Positions 17,992 through 26,073 are shown, counted from the first letter of the stretch. The stretch: 64,000 bases of DNA from Intestinibacter bartlettii (GCF_000154445.1 NZ_DS499566.1), one strand, 5' to 3'. The notes: generated by a model not told the origin, from the sequence alone. Numbers and translations: made by a program.

Positions 17992-18534
17992 ATGAAAAAA
18001 TGGGTATGCCAAGTATGTGGATATATATATGAAGGAGAAAACGCACCAGCTGAATGTCCAGTATGTCACGTTGGAGCTGAAAAATTCGAAGAATTAAAAG
18101 GTGAAATGGTTTGGGCTGACGAACACAGAATAGGTGTAGCTCAAGGTGTAGACGAGCAAGTTGTTGAAGAATTAAGAGCTAACTTCGTTGGAGAATGTAC
18201 AGAAGTAGGTATGTACTTAGCAATGAGTAGACAAGCTGATAGAGAAGGGTATCCAGAAGTAGCAGAAGCTTACAAAAGAATAGCTTTCGAAGAAGCTGAA
18301 CATGCTGCAAAATTCGCTGAATTATTAGGAGAAGTTGTTACTGCTGACACTAAAGAAAACTTAAGATTAAGAGTTGACGCTGAATACGGAGCAACTGATG
18401 GAAAATTAAAATTAGCTAAAAGAGCTAAAGAATTAGGATTAGATGCTATACATGATACAGTTCATGAAATGTGTAAAGATGAAGCTAGACACGGTAAAGC
18501 ATTCTTAGGATTATTAGAAAGATATTTCGGATAA
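17992..18534 (+). CDS. Reverse rubrerythrin (copy 2)
   Basis: Same architecture as the copy at 16407: N-terminal rubredoxin (CQVC, CPVC) and C-terminal di-iron bundle with EEAEHAAKF and DEARHGKAF. 180 residues from the ATG at 17992, chosen because TTAGGAGGA lies just upstream; an earlier in-frame ATG at 17965 lies before that site. It differs from copies 1 and 3 at few places, for example EVVTADTKENLRLR where the others have ECVVADTKENL. Three sigma-B-like promoters stack upstream, more than for either paralog. Confidence 0.95.
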   Translation: MKKWVCQVCGYIYEGENAPAECPVCHVGAEKFEELKGEMVWADEHRIGVAQGVDEQVVEELRANFVGECTEVGMYLAMSRQADREGYPEVAEAYKRIAFEEAEHAAKFAELLGEVVTADTKENLRLRVDAEYGATDGKLKLAKRAKELGLDAIHDTVHEMCKDEARHGKAFLGLLERYFG

Positions 18535-18567
18535 GATAAAAATTTATTAAAATATGAATATATATAG

Positions 18568-18597
18568 AAAAAGACCTTACATATGTAAGGTCTTTTT
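18568..18597. terminator. Bidirectional terminator after rubrerythrin 2
   Basis: A perfect palindrome, AAAAAGACCTTACA/TGTAAGGTCTTTTT, flanked by T-runs on both strands. It serves rubrerythrin 2 and, on the minus strand, the small gene at 18610-18768. Confidence 0.9.
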
Positions 18598-18609
18598 CAG
18601 TGCATAAAA

Positions 18610-18768
18610 TTAATAAAGATCGTCTTCTTCTAATTCGATTAGGCCTTTAGAATCTAAAAATTCTTGTTGTAATTCTAAAACCATTTCGATTTGCTCTTCA
18701 GTTAAATCATCAGCACATCTATCGTATATAAATTCAACCATTTCTTCTATTGAAACTTCTGTCATCAT
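18610..18768 (-). CDS. Small acidic protein, 52 residues
   Basis: An ATG-initiated frame behind a GGAGGGA site at 18775-18781, ending just before a shared terminator. The product (starting MMTEVSIEEMVEF, ending IELEEDDLY) is strongly acidic and predicted helical, with a central LTEEQIEMVLELQQEF segment. I do not recognise a family. The good ribosome-binding site, terminator and clean codon pattern argue that it is real. It lies between a sigma-B-controlled gene and cytidine deaminase. Confidence 0.7.
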   Translation of the reverse strand: MMTEVSIEEMVEFIYDRCADDLTEEQIEMVLELQQEFLDSKGLIELEEDDLY

Positions 18769-18850
18769 TATCTATCCCTCCTTTATTTTTGTTGCGAATA
18801 ATATAATACAGGAAAATGAAGGATAAATCTTGTGGAAATATATTGAAATT

Positions 18851-18881
18851 AAAAAGCACACCGAAATAACAGTGTGCTTTA
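18851..18881 (-). terminator. Terminator of the crp-cdd operon
   Basis: AAAGCACAC and GTGTGCTTT arms with a short loop; on the minus strand the stem is followed by Ts, downstream of cdd. Confidence 0.75.
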
Positions 18882-18918
18882 TGTACTTAATATCAAGTAT
18901 ATAATTAAAAATTATTTA

Positions 18919-19344
18919 TTATTTATCTAAATTTTTACCAGTAAAAGCAAGTGGTAAAAGTTCACCTAATGTATGTTCTAAATAATCATCAGTATCTTTT
19001 GCTATTATAACTTTGAAAGTATCTAAATCGCAAAACTCAGCCATAACTTGTCTACATACTGCACAAGGTGCACAGTAGTCGCCTTCTCCTTGTTTGATAC
19101 CTGCTTTATTTCCTACTATTGCTATAGCTACAAACTCTTTATTACCTTCTGATATTGCTTTGAAAATGGCAGTTCTCTCAGCACAGTTTGTTGGTGTATA
19201 TGCTGCATTTTCTATATTACATCCTTGGTATATTGTCCCATCAGCTGCAAGAAGAGCTGCTCCAACGTTAAAGTTTGAGTATGGTGTGTAACAGAATTTT
19301 TGAGCCTCAAATGCTTTTTCTATTAATAATTTTCTATCTATCAT
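18919..19344 (-). CDS. cdd: Cytidine deaminase
   Basis: Converts cytidine/deoxycytidine to uridine/deoxyuridine in pyrimidine salvage. 141 residues, the length of the small tetrameric type with three zinc cysteines: NCAERTA (Cys ligand and catalytic Glu) and PCAVCRQ (two Cys). FNVGAALLA forms the nucleoside-binding start. It begins only ten bases after the Crp/Fnr gene, so the two are one operon; the regulator may control salvage. Confidence 0.95.
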   Translation of the reverse strand: MIDRKLLIEKAFEAQKFCYTPYSNFNVGAALLAADGTIYQGCNIENAAYTPTNCAERTAIFKAISEGNKEFVAIAIVGNKAGIKQGEGDYCAPCAVCRQVMAEFCDLDTFKVIIAKDTDDYLEHTLGELLPLAFTGKNLDK

Positions 19345-19354
19345 TGTTTTCCTC

Positions 19355-20020
19355 CTAGTTTTGGTTATTAAAATTTGGTTTATTGGGATTCGGAGACATA
19401 ATTAAATCCATTAACTTATCCATGTTTTTGACTTTTATAAAACCTTTGTTATATTCTATAAGATCTTCATTTACTAATTCTTTAATAATTCGATTTACAC
19501 TCCTAATATTAGAGCCAACGCCTTCAACTAAAATATCTTTGTGGACAGTATCTAAGTTATGTTCATCTAGAAAATTCCATAAAAAGAATATAAGTCTAGA
19601 TTTTAATGGGTAAGTCACATTAGCCCTGCTATTGATAGAAGTATAATACATTTTTTCAGAAATCTGAATGCTTATATATAAAGAAAATGCTCTATCTATT
19701 TCAATCCATTTTAAGAATAAATCTTTTGGTATTTTGATAGCATTACAAGATTCAATCGCCTCTACATAATTTAAAATCGGTTTATCTATAAAAGCTTCAA
19801 GCTCACCAAATATCTCATATTCACAATAGATTCTTTCTAAGTATTTTACACCAGTGGGAGTAAGCGAATATACTTTAACTTTTCCTTTTATTATAATATA
19901 TACAAAATCAGATTTTTCATTTTGTACTAGTATCTTATCAAAGGTGTTGAATTTTTCAAATGAAAAATTATTTTTTACAAAATCTGGACAAGTATCTAAA
20001 TAATAAGATAGTTCATTCAT
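19355..20020 (-). CDS. Crp/Fnr-family transcription regulator
   Basis: A 221-residue regulator with an N-terminal cyclic-nucleotide-binding-like beta barrel (VYIIIKGKVKVYSLTP, EIFGELEAFI) and a C-terminal winged helix (VEGVGSNIRSVNRIIKEL). No N-terminal or internal cysteine set for an Fnr iron-sulfur cluster is seen, so the signal is probably a small molecule. The start at 20020 has AAGGAGAT seven bases upstream; a TTG further upstream is less likely. It precedes cdd and is divergent from rubrerythrin 3. Confidence 0.88.
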   Translation of the reverse strand: MNELSYYLDTCPDFVKNNFSFEKFNTFDKILVQNEKSDFVYIIIKGKVKVYSLTPTGVKYLERIYCEYEIFGELEAFIDKPILNYVEAIESCNAIKIPKDLFLKWIEIDRAFSLYISIQISEKMYYTSINSRANVTYPLKSRLIFFLWNFLDEHNLDTVHKDILVEGVGSNIRSVNRIIKELVNEDLIEYNKGFIKVKNMDKLMDLIMSPNPNKPNFNNQN

Positions 20021-20059
20021 TTTAAATCTCCTTGTCAATGTTTTGAATAAAGTATAATG

Positions 20060-20087
20060 ATTATATCACAATAAAAAAAAGAATCAA
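20060..20087 (-). promoter_or_regulatory. Promoter of the crp-cdd operon
   Basis: On the minus strand, TTGATT and TATAAT are separated by 16 bases, about 40 bases upstream of the regulator start. Confidence 0.6.
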
Positions 20088-20106
20088 GAATTTTGATTTA
20101 ATTTAA

Positions 20107-20118
20107 GGACAAATGTCC
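20107..20118. promoter_or_regulatory. Candidate Crp/Fnr operator
   Basis: GGACAAATGTCC has 5-bp inverted arms and sits about 60 bases upstream of the predicted minus-strand start, a usual activator position. It could also influence the divergent rubrerythrin 3. Confidence 0.45.
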
Positions 20119-20168
20119 GAAATAATTATGATATTCAGTATGAATAAATAAAAATTTTAAAAATACAT

Positions 20169-20193
20169 GTTTAGAGTGCACTCCAAAGGGTAT
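20169..20193 (+). promoter_or_regulatory. Sigma-B-type promoter, distal, rubrerythrin 3
   Basis: GTTTAG, a 13-base spacer, then GGGTAT. Confidence 0.7.
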
Positions 20194-20249
20194 ATATTAA
20201 ATATAATAAATTTGATAAAAATATATAGACAAAATTTTCTAAAAAATAT

Positions 20250-20274
20250 GTTTTGAGTTTGAAAGTTTGGGTAT
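20250..20274 (+). promoter_or_regulatory. Sigma-B-type promoter, proximal, rubrerythrin 3
   Basis: GTTTTG, a 13-base spacer, then GGGTAT, 74 bases before the start codon. Confidence 0.7.
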
Positions 20275-20347
20275 ATATAAAATGCTAATAACAAAACAAT
20301 TAAGATAAAAATAATAAAAAGTATAAAAAATATTAGGAGGAATCGTT

Positions 20348-20890
20348 ATGAAAAAGTGGGTATGCCAAGTTTGTGGATATATATATGAAGGAGATACTGC
20401 ACCAGAAGAATGTCCAGTATGTCATGTTGGGGCTGAAAAATTCGAAGAATTAAAAGGTGAAATGACTTGGGCTGATGAACACAGAATAGGTGTTGCTAAA
20501 GGTGTAGATGAAGAAGTTGTAGAAGAATTAAGAGCTAACTTCACTGGTGAATGTACAGAAGTAGGTATGTACTTAGCTATGAGCAGACAAGCTGATAGAG
20601 AGGGGTATCCTGAAATAGCTGAAGCTTATAAAAGAATAGCTTTCGAAGAAGCTGAACATGCTGCAAAATTTGCTGAATTATTAGGTGAATGTGTAGTAGC
20701 CGATACAAAAGAAAACTTAAGAGTAAGAGTTGACGCTGAATACGGAGCAACTGATGGAAAATTAAAATTAGCTAAAAAAGCTAAAGAATTAGGATTAGAT
20801 GCTATACATGACACAGTTCATGAAATGTGTAAAGATGAAGCTAGACATGGTAAAGCATTCTTAGGTTTATTACAAAGATATTTTGGATAA
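20348..20890 (+). CDS. Reverse rubrerythrin (copy 3)
   Basis: Third member of the set, 180 residues, N-terminal rubredoxin with CQVC/CPVC and C-terminal ferritin-like domain with EEAEHAAKF and DEARHGKAF. It differs from copy 1 at scattered positions (for example GEMTWADEH, GLLQRYFG). All metal ligands are intact in all three copies, so each should be functional as a peroxide/oxygen reductase. TTAGGAGGAA site, two sigma-B-like promoters and its own terminator. Confidence 0.95.
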   Translation: MKKWVCQVCGYIYEGDTAPEECPVCHVGAEKFEELKGEMTWADEHRIGVAKGVDEEVVEELRANFTGECTEVGMYLAMSRQADREGYPEIAEAYKRIAFEEAEHAAKFAELLGECVVADTKENLRVRVDAEYGATDGKLKLAKKAKELGLDAIHDTVHEMCKDEARHGKAFLGLLQRYFG

Positions 20891-20933
20891 AAAGATAATT
20901 GATTTAAAGAGAAAAATAGAGATTGATATAGAT

Positions 20934-20964
20934 AAAGACCTTGCGAATTTGCAAGGTCTTTTTT
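20934..20964 (+). terminator. Terminator of reverse rubrerythrin 3
   Basis: AAAGACCTTGC pairs with GCAAGGTCTTT, followed by Ts. Confidence 0.88.
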
Positions 20965-20991
20965 GATGCAAAAATATATTACTAAAAAATA

Positions 20992-21020
20992 TTGACAAAT
21001 ATAACAAAATATATTACTAT
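20992..21020 (+). promoter_or_regulatory. Promoter of the gntR-ABC operon
   Basis: TTGACA at 20992-20997, 17-base spacer, TACTAT at 21015-21020. Confidence 0.7.
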
Positions 21021-21031
21021 ATGGATATATG

Positions 21032-21053
21032 GTTAATTACTTGAGTAACTAAC
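21032..21053 (+). promoter_or_regulatory. Candidate GntR operator
   Basis: GTTAATTAC and GTAACTAAC are near-perfect inverted arms around TTGA, placed just after the predicted transcription start, where an autorepressor would bind. Confidence 0.55.
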
Positions 21054-21072
21054 TATATAAGGAGGTGACACT

Positions 21073-21441
21073 TTGAAGTTAGAACTTAATGATCACGAGC
21101 CGATATTTATACAAATTTCAAAAGCTATAGAAGACGAGATTTTATGTGACTCAATAAAAGAAGGAATGCAAGTTCCATCTACTACAGAGTTATCAAAATT
21201 CTATAAAATCAATCCAGCTACAGTTTTGAAAGGTGTAAATATTTTGGTCGATAAGGAGATTTTGTTTAAAAAGAGAGGAATAGGGATGTTTGTATCTAAA
21301 GGTGCGAAAGAGATAATTAAAAATGGAAGAAAAGAGAATTTTAAAGAAGTCTATTTAAAAGATTTGATTGGAGAAGCTAAAAAGATTGGTATTACGAAAG
21401 AAGAACTTTTAGATATGATAAGCGATTTTAAGGAGGAGTAA
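21073..21441 (+). CDS. GntR/YtrA-family regulator
   Basis: A short (122-residue) GntR-type regulator: an N-terminal winged helix (PIFIQISKAIEDEIL, STTELSKFYKINPATVLKG) and only a brief helical tail, as in the YtrA subfamily that controls adjacent ABC exporters. TTG start behind AAGGAGGTGA. The ATPase gene starts two bases after its stop. It likely represses its own operon through the inverted repeat upstream. Confidence 0.88.
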   Translation: MKLELNDHEPIFIQISKAIEDEILCDSIKEGMQVPSTTELSKFYKINPATVLKGVNILVDKEILFKKRGIGMFVSKGAKEIIKNGRKENFKEVYLKDLIGEAKKIGITKEELLDMISDFKEE

Positions 21442-21442
21442 T

Positions 21443-22327
21443 ATGGATTTGGCAATAGAGATAAAAGACTTAAACCATAGCTTTGGGAAGAAAATAATCT
21501 GTAATAATATGAATATAAATTTTGAATACGGAAAGATTTATGGACTTTTAGGGAGAAATGGGACAGGAAAAAGTACACTAATTAACTTAATCGGTAATCA
21601 ACTTGTATGTAAAAATGGTGAAATTAAGATATTTGGAAAAAGTGCAAAAGATGATATTTCAATTTTGGAGAATATATGTATTGTAAGAGAGAAGGAGTTT
21701 TTCTTAAAAGATTATAAGGTTAAAAACATTTTTGATATGCATTCCAAGTTTTATAAAAATTACGATTACAATCTTCAAAAGAAATTAAGTAGACTGTTTG
21801 AAATAAATGAAGAACTTTCATATAAAAGTTTGTCGAGAGGACAAAAGACCTTGCTTTCAAATATAATTGGTATTTGTTCAAACTGTCCTATCACAATATT
21901 TGATGAACCAACAGTAGGACTAGATGCTGTAAACAGAAATTATTTTTACGATGCACTTATCGAAAGTTATAGTGAAAACCCAAGAACAATAATAATCGCT
22001 ACTCACTTAATTGAAGAAGTTGAAAATTTATTAGAAGAAGTTGTAATAATAAAAGACGGTGATGTAAAAATCACTGATAGCTTAGAAGACATACGAAAAA
22101 AGGCGTATTATATAAGTGGAAATCAAGAAAAGCTAAATTCTATATTTGAGCTTGAAAATCAAACGCCGATAAAACATTTTGGAGATAATTATACATACTG
22201 GTATTATGGTGATTTAAATCAAAATATAAAAGATAAGATGGATGAACTTAATATATCTTATGAAAATATATCGCTTAATGAGTTGTTTTTAAGCATGAAT
22301 AGAAAGGATGTGGCTTTATATGAATAA
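21443..22327 (+). CDS. ABC transporter ATP-binding protein
   Basis: A 294-residue ATPase. Walker A GRNGTGKST, signature SLSRGQKTLLS, Walker B ITIFDEPTVGLD and the H-loop IIIATHLIEE are intact. The C-terminal 80 residues form the extra domain common in YtrB/EcsA-like exporters. It follows the GntR regulator and precedes a membrane subunit, so this is a regulator-ATPase-permease cassette; the substrate is unknown, and antimicrobial or cell-envelope stress is typical of the class. Confidence 0.9.
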   Translation: MDLAIEIKDLNHSFGKKIICNNMNINFEYGKIYGLLGRNGTGKSTLINLIGNQLVCKNGEIKIFGKSAKDDISILENICIVREKEFFLKDYKVKNIFDMHSKFYKNYDYNLQKKLSRLFEINEELSYKSLSRGQKTLLSNIIGICSNCPITIFDEPTVGLDAVNRNYFYDALIESYSENPRTIIIATHLIEEVENLLEEVVIIKDGDVKITDSLEDIRKKAYYISGNQEKLNSIFELENQTPIKHFGDNYTYWYYGDLNQNIKDKMDELNISYENISLNELFLSMNRKDVALYE

Positions 22328-23084
22328 AAATCCATTTTATGAATTTTTCAAGGGGTATATTCCGAAACTTATAATGATAATATTTATATTGATTTGTGTT
22401 AATAATATAATACCATTTGTTTGTGATATGAGAGATTATTTTTGGAATAATGGAGAAGGTCTAATTTTTATAAATAGAACGTCTGATATATGTTATATGG
22501 GAGTATTTCTTTTAACTTTAATCTTTACAAATAATTTCTTACCACAGATGTTAAATATAAGAGGGGATAGAGATGCATGTATAAAATCATTTTTCAAGAT
22601 GATGATAATTGTAATAATAATAGCTGTAGTATCTGGAGTGGTAGTTGAATTTTCTTTAGATTATATATGTAAATTATATAATGTTAAAGCAGAGTTTTAT
22701 ACTAGAACAAGCACAGTTGAGTGGCTTGGAGAAGGCATGGACAATATATTTATAATTTTAGGAATTAGATTTATAAGTAGTTTATTTGTTATGTCGATAG
22801 CTTATATATGTGGTTCTATGTTTTATAGATTAAAAATGAAATACAATATTTTAGTTTTTATATTAATTCCGGGTATATTATTTGGAGTTATATTTAATAT
22901 TTTATTTAGTAATAGATATATTGGAGATAAACTTGGAACAATAATGTGGAGTATAACTTGCTTTGTTGAAAAGCCAATTATAACTATTATTTTAGAAATT
23001 TTACTTACGGGATTATTTATAATAATCGGAAATAAATTCTTAAAAAATGCTCCGATTGCAGAATATGCTCATGATTTGATATAG
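22320..23084 (+). CDS. ABC transporter membrane subunit
   Basis: A 254-residue integral membrane protein with about six hydrophobic segments, first near residues 12-32 and last near 225-245. The ATG at 22320 overlaps the ATPase stop; an ATG at 22308 is possible but sits too close to the AAAGGA site. No family name is evident from motifs; position after the ATPase defines it as the permease of the GntR-controlled exporter. Confidence 0.78.
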   Translation: MNKNPFYEFFKGYIPKLIMIIFILICVNNIIPFVCDMRDYFWNNGEGLIFINRTSDICYMGVFLLTLIFTNNFLPQMLNIRGDRDACIKSFFKMMIIVIIIAVVSGVVVEFSLDYICKLYNVKAEFYTRTSTVEWLGEGMDNIFIILGIRFISSLFVMSIAYICGSMFYRLKMKYNILVFILIPGILFGVIFNILFSNRYIGDKLGTIMWSITCFVEKPIITIILEILLTGLFIIIGNKFLKNAPIAEYAHDLI

Positions 23085-23231
23085 AGTATTTAAAACTTCC
23101 TGAATAAATTTAAGATTTGGATTAATTTTACAACATAAATTCTTACTATAGGTTGAAAACTTGCTAAAAAATCTACTATAGTTTATAATTAAGTTTTTAT
23201 AATATATATACAAAATTTATACAGTGCCGCT

Positions 23232-23256
23232 AAGTATAAACTTCGTATATGTGTTT
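23232..23256 (+). repeat. Short partial copy of the dispersed repeat
   Basis: The segment AAGTATAAACTTCGTATATG resembles the AAGTATAATTTCCGTTTATG part of the long copy at 46275-46422, same strand. Similarity is limited to about 25 bases, so it may be a worn fragment or chance. Confidence 0.3.
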
Positions 23257-23319
23257 CACTAAAATAGTTTTACTATATAGCAAGACTATTTTAATAAATA
23301 AAAACAGGAGTTATGCAAA

Positions 23320-24045
23320 ATGAATTTTTCAAAATATTTTTTTAGAAACACATCAGAATATTTTAATTTTAAGATATTTGGGTGGCAGCATATAACTATA
23401 TTATTTATAGGTATTTTGGGTATAATATCTATAATAAAGAGAATTGCTGTAAATAGGAAATTCGAGAGAATTGTAGGCATAGTTTTATTATCACAACAAA
23501 CTATCCTATATACATGGTATTTACTATCTGGATACAACTTATTAATTGAAGGTCTGCCATTATATCATTGCAGGATTGCGATAATATTGATGGGTATTGG
23601 ATTATTATTTAATAAAAGTATTTGTAGAAAATTAGGCTCTATGTGGGGACTAATAGGTGCAATATTTGCATTGATATATCCATCAGGATTAGATCCATTT
23701 GTATTTCCCCATATAACACAATTTTCTTTCTTTATAGGACATTTATTCCTTCTTTGGGGTGCTGTTTATTGCATATTTATAGAATGTATCAAAATCGATA
23801 AAAAAGACTTTAAAACGGTTATATATTTCACCAATATATACCATATAGTAGTGTTTATATTGAATCATATGATAGGTTCTAATTATGGATTTATGAGAGT
23901 ATCTCCTATTGGTATAGGTAATAATTTGCATCCAGTAGTATATGGTATTGTTGTTATGGTGATATTTAATTTATTAATGATTCTTATGAATGCATTTATA
24001 AATAGACAAAAAAAGAGTAGTGAAATAGTAGAATGTTTAATTTAA
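23320..24045 (+). CDS. YwaF/TIGR02206-like membrane protein
   Basis: A 241-residue membrane protein with about seven helices. Features of the TIGR02206/YwaF family are seen: an aromatic N-terminal segment before the first helix (FGWQHITILF), LPLYHCRIAIILMGIG, and NHMIGSNYGFMR near the C-terminus. The family has no known function. CAGGAG precedes the ATG. It stands alone between the ABC operon and a terminator. Confidence 0.75.
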   Translation: MNFSKYFFRNTSEYFNFKIFGWQHITILFIGILGIISIIKRIAVNRKFERIVGIVLLSQQTILYTWYLLSGYNLLIEGLPLYHCRIAIILMGIGLLFNKSICRKLGSMWGLIGAIFALIYPSGLDPFVFPHITQFSFFIGHLFLLWGAVYCIFIECIKIDKKDFKTVIYFTNIYHIVVFILNHMIGSNYGFMRVSPIGIGNNLHPVVYGIVVMVIFNLLMILMNAFINRQKKSSEIVECLI

Positions 24046-24090
24046 TTAAACTTTAGTGAAAATATTTAATTAATAAATAATTTTGGAAAA

Positions 24091-24206
24091 TAAAGAAATA
24101 TTTATTTTAAAGACCCTTAAAGATCTGAATTTCTTTGGAACAAATATACGGAAATTATATTATCCACAATCTATAAATGAATATAATTTACTATGTGTTA
24201 TAAAAA
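24091..24206 (+). repeat. Dispersed palindromic repeat, copy A
   Basis: A 116-base element made of two inverted pairs. The first pairs AAAGAAAT (24092-24099) with ATTTCTTT (24129-24136); the second pairs GGAAATTATATT (24150-24161) with AATATAATTT (24180-24189), followed by CTATGTGTTATAAAA. The same order of segments occurs inverted at 46275-46422. It has no reading frame. Confidence 0.65.
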
Positions 24207-24247
24207 ACTAGCTAAACTTGTTATAAATTTAGCTAGTTTTATTTTTT
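24205..24247. terminator. Terminator between ywaF-like and PGA hydrolase genes
   Basis: AAACTAGCTAAA and TTTAGCTAGTTTT form a near-perfect stem with A- and T-rich flanks, suited to both strands. Confidence 0.8.
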
Positions 24248-24287
24248 AAACATCTATCTCAATATGTTTTATATAAAAATCTATAAA

Positions 24288-24896
24288 TTAATCATTAAGT
24301 GCATTTCTAAGGCACTCTGCGTATTTATATAATATCTCTGAACGCTTTGTTCTAGGACTTTTTAAACTTTTATTTGCAAAGAAAAGTGCTCTTTGGGCAC
24401 GTGTTATCTCAAGTTGACAACCTGCTTTTGTAAGCCCCCTGTTTACGATATTGTTAGTAGTTTTTCCGTCTATTCCAGCTCTAGGAATTCCAACTTTAAA
24501 ACCTGCTTTTTCTAATTCATTTTTTACTTTTTCATTTAATTTTTCATCAAGCCCACCGATATAAGTTATCGGTTCATCACCTTTAGCACCATGGATAGAT
24601 ATAACTTTTTGAGCATTTTTAACTAATTTGTCGGCCTTTGGTTCATCAAAGTTGCTGCTAGTTATATGAAGAACTGAGTTGTTTTTTTCCTTTAATCCTT
24701 CAAATTTGTATAAGTTAAACTCATTTCCAGCTAATTCTTCAGCAAGCTCCGAAGTTCCAGGTTCGATATTTCCACCGTGAATAGCTATGCAAGTTATTTT
24801 AGATTTTCTATCTTTTGCAACAATTTTATACGAGTTTTGAAAAAATCTACCTTCGTGCTTTCGTAAATCATCAAAGTTTCTATATGTATCTGCCAT
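24288..24896 (-). CDS. Poly-gamma-glutamate hydrolase family protein
   Basis: A 202-residue zinc hydrolase of PF05908 (phage PghP/YoqZ-like). Conserved stretches are AIHGGNIEPGTSELA with the metal His and Glu, HITSSNFDEP, SIHGAKG and the ending QLEITRAQR. Related phage enzymes degrade the gamma-polyglutamate capsule of their host; chromosomal copies may process gamma-glutamyl peptides or come from phage. No signal peptide. It stands alone. Confidence 0.82.
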   Translation of the reverse strand: MADTYRNFDDLRKHEGRFFQNSYKIVAKDRKSKITCIAIHGGNIEPGTSELAEELAGNEFNLYKFEGLKEKNNSVLHITSSNFDEPKADKLVKNAQKVISIHGAKGDEPITYIGGLDEKLNEKVKNELEKAGFKVGIPRAGIDGKTTNNIVNRGLTKAGCQLEITRAQRALFFANKSLKSPRTKRSEILYKYAECLRNALND

Positions 24897-24988
24897 TTGT
24901 TTTATTTTCCTTTCTTATTCATATTATTAATATTTTAACACTAAAATAAACTTTATAAAAAATAATTACGGGAAAATTAAATATAAAT

Positions 24989-25020
24989 AAAAAAACCTCA
25001 CACAAAATGCGAGGTTTTCT
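24989..25020 (-). terminator. Terminator of metQ
   Basis: GAGGTTTT pairs with AAAACCTC; on the minus strand the stem is followed by Ts just after the metQ stop. Confidence 0.75.
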
Positions 25021-25026
25021 TGATTT

Positions 25027-25836
25027 CTAGAATACAGGTACTATAACACCTTTGTAATTTTCCTCTAAGAATTTTTTTGATTTTTCACTAGTTAAAACTT
25101 TTTTAAGAACTTGGATTTTTTCGCTATCAACATCATCAGTTCTACTTACTAGTATATTTGTATAAGTGCCGTCTATTTTTGGGCAGTAGATGCTGTCTTT
25201 GTTTGCATCTAAGTTTGCTGCTACTGCATAGTTACCGTTTATAAATGCGCAAGTTACGTCGTTTAATAATGATGGAAGTTGTGCTGCATTTGCCTCTATA
25301 AACTCTATTTTCTTAGGATTTTCAACTATATCTTTAACTCCTGGATTATCAACTCCATCTTTTAATTTGATTAAATTTAATTCATCTTGTAGATATTTAA
25401 GTGCTCTTGAACCATTTGTTGGATCGTCTGGTAATGCAAATTTATCACCGGCTTTTAAATCATCAATAGATTTTATTTTATAAGAATATACATATAATGG
25501 TGATTCATATAAACCAACTACTGGTGATAATTTATAACCTTTTTCAGATATTGCTTTATCTAAATAAGGTTTATGTTGGAATAAGTTTGCATCGATTTCG
25601 CCATTGTCTAATGCTTCGTTTGGAAGATTGTAGTCATCAAATATTGTTATTTCAAGGTCATAACCTTCTTTTTTTATATCGTCTTTTAAATATTCAAATA
25701 AATCTCCGCCTGGAACTTGAGTTGCTCCAACTTTTATTACTTTGTCTTCGGCATTTGTTTTAGAACAACCTACTGTAAATGATAATACTGCTACTAAGCA
25801 TAATAAAATAGATAAAATTTTTCTTGATTTCTTCAT
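25027..25836 (-). CDS. metQ: MetQ/NlpA-family methionine-binding lipoprotein
   Basis: The solute-binding lipoprotein of a D/L-methionine ABC importer. A signal peptide (MKKSRKILSILLCLVAVL) ends in the lipobox FTVGC, then KVGATQVPGGDLFEYL and later GLYESPLYVYS and ALPDDPTNGSRAL, hallmarks of the NlpA family. 269 residues. It is expressed behind a SAM-I riboswitch, fitting methionine supply. metN and metI are not adjacent, so the ATPase and permease must be encoded elsewhere. Confidence 0.93.
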   Translation of the reverse strand: MKKSRKILSILLCLVAVLSFTVGCSKTNAEDKVIKVGATQVPGGDLFEYLKDDIKKEGYDLEITIFDDYNLPNEALDNGEIDANLFQHKPYLDKAISEKGYKLSPVVGLYESPLYVYSYKIKSIDDLKAGDKFALPDDPTNGSRALKYLQDELNLIKLKDGVDNPGVKDIVENPKKIEFIEANAAQLPSLLNDVTCAFINGNYAVAANLDANKDSIYCPKIDGTYTNILVSRTDDVDSEKIQVLKKVLTSEKSKKFLEENYKGVIVPVF

Positions 25837-25907
25837 AATAAGAAATACCCCCTTGTGTTGTAATTTTTAAATAAGCCCATCTTTCTTATATAAAGAACTT
25901 TAAAACT

Positions 25908-26055
25908 AAAAAAGGTCTGAGTATAAACTACTCAGACCGAACTATCAGTTTATACTTATCTTTCAGCATAATGCTGCAGGATTTAGCACCATATATAGAT
26001 ATATTGGTTGCTGGGTTTCACAGGGCCAGTCCCTCCACCGCTCTTGATAAGACTT
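25908..26055 (-). promoter_or_regulatory. SAM-I (S-box) riboswitch with terminator
   Basis: On the minus strand the leader reads CTTATCAAGAGCGGTGGAGG, then CTGGCCCTGTGAAACCCAGC, GGTGCTAAATCC and the P4 segment, the conserved S-box core. A terminator hairpin (GGTCTGAGT/ACTCAGACC, 25912-25938) with Ts ends it. High SAM should stop transcription before metQ. Confidence 0.95.
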
Positions 26056-26073
26056 ATTTAATTTATGTTATGA

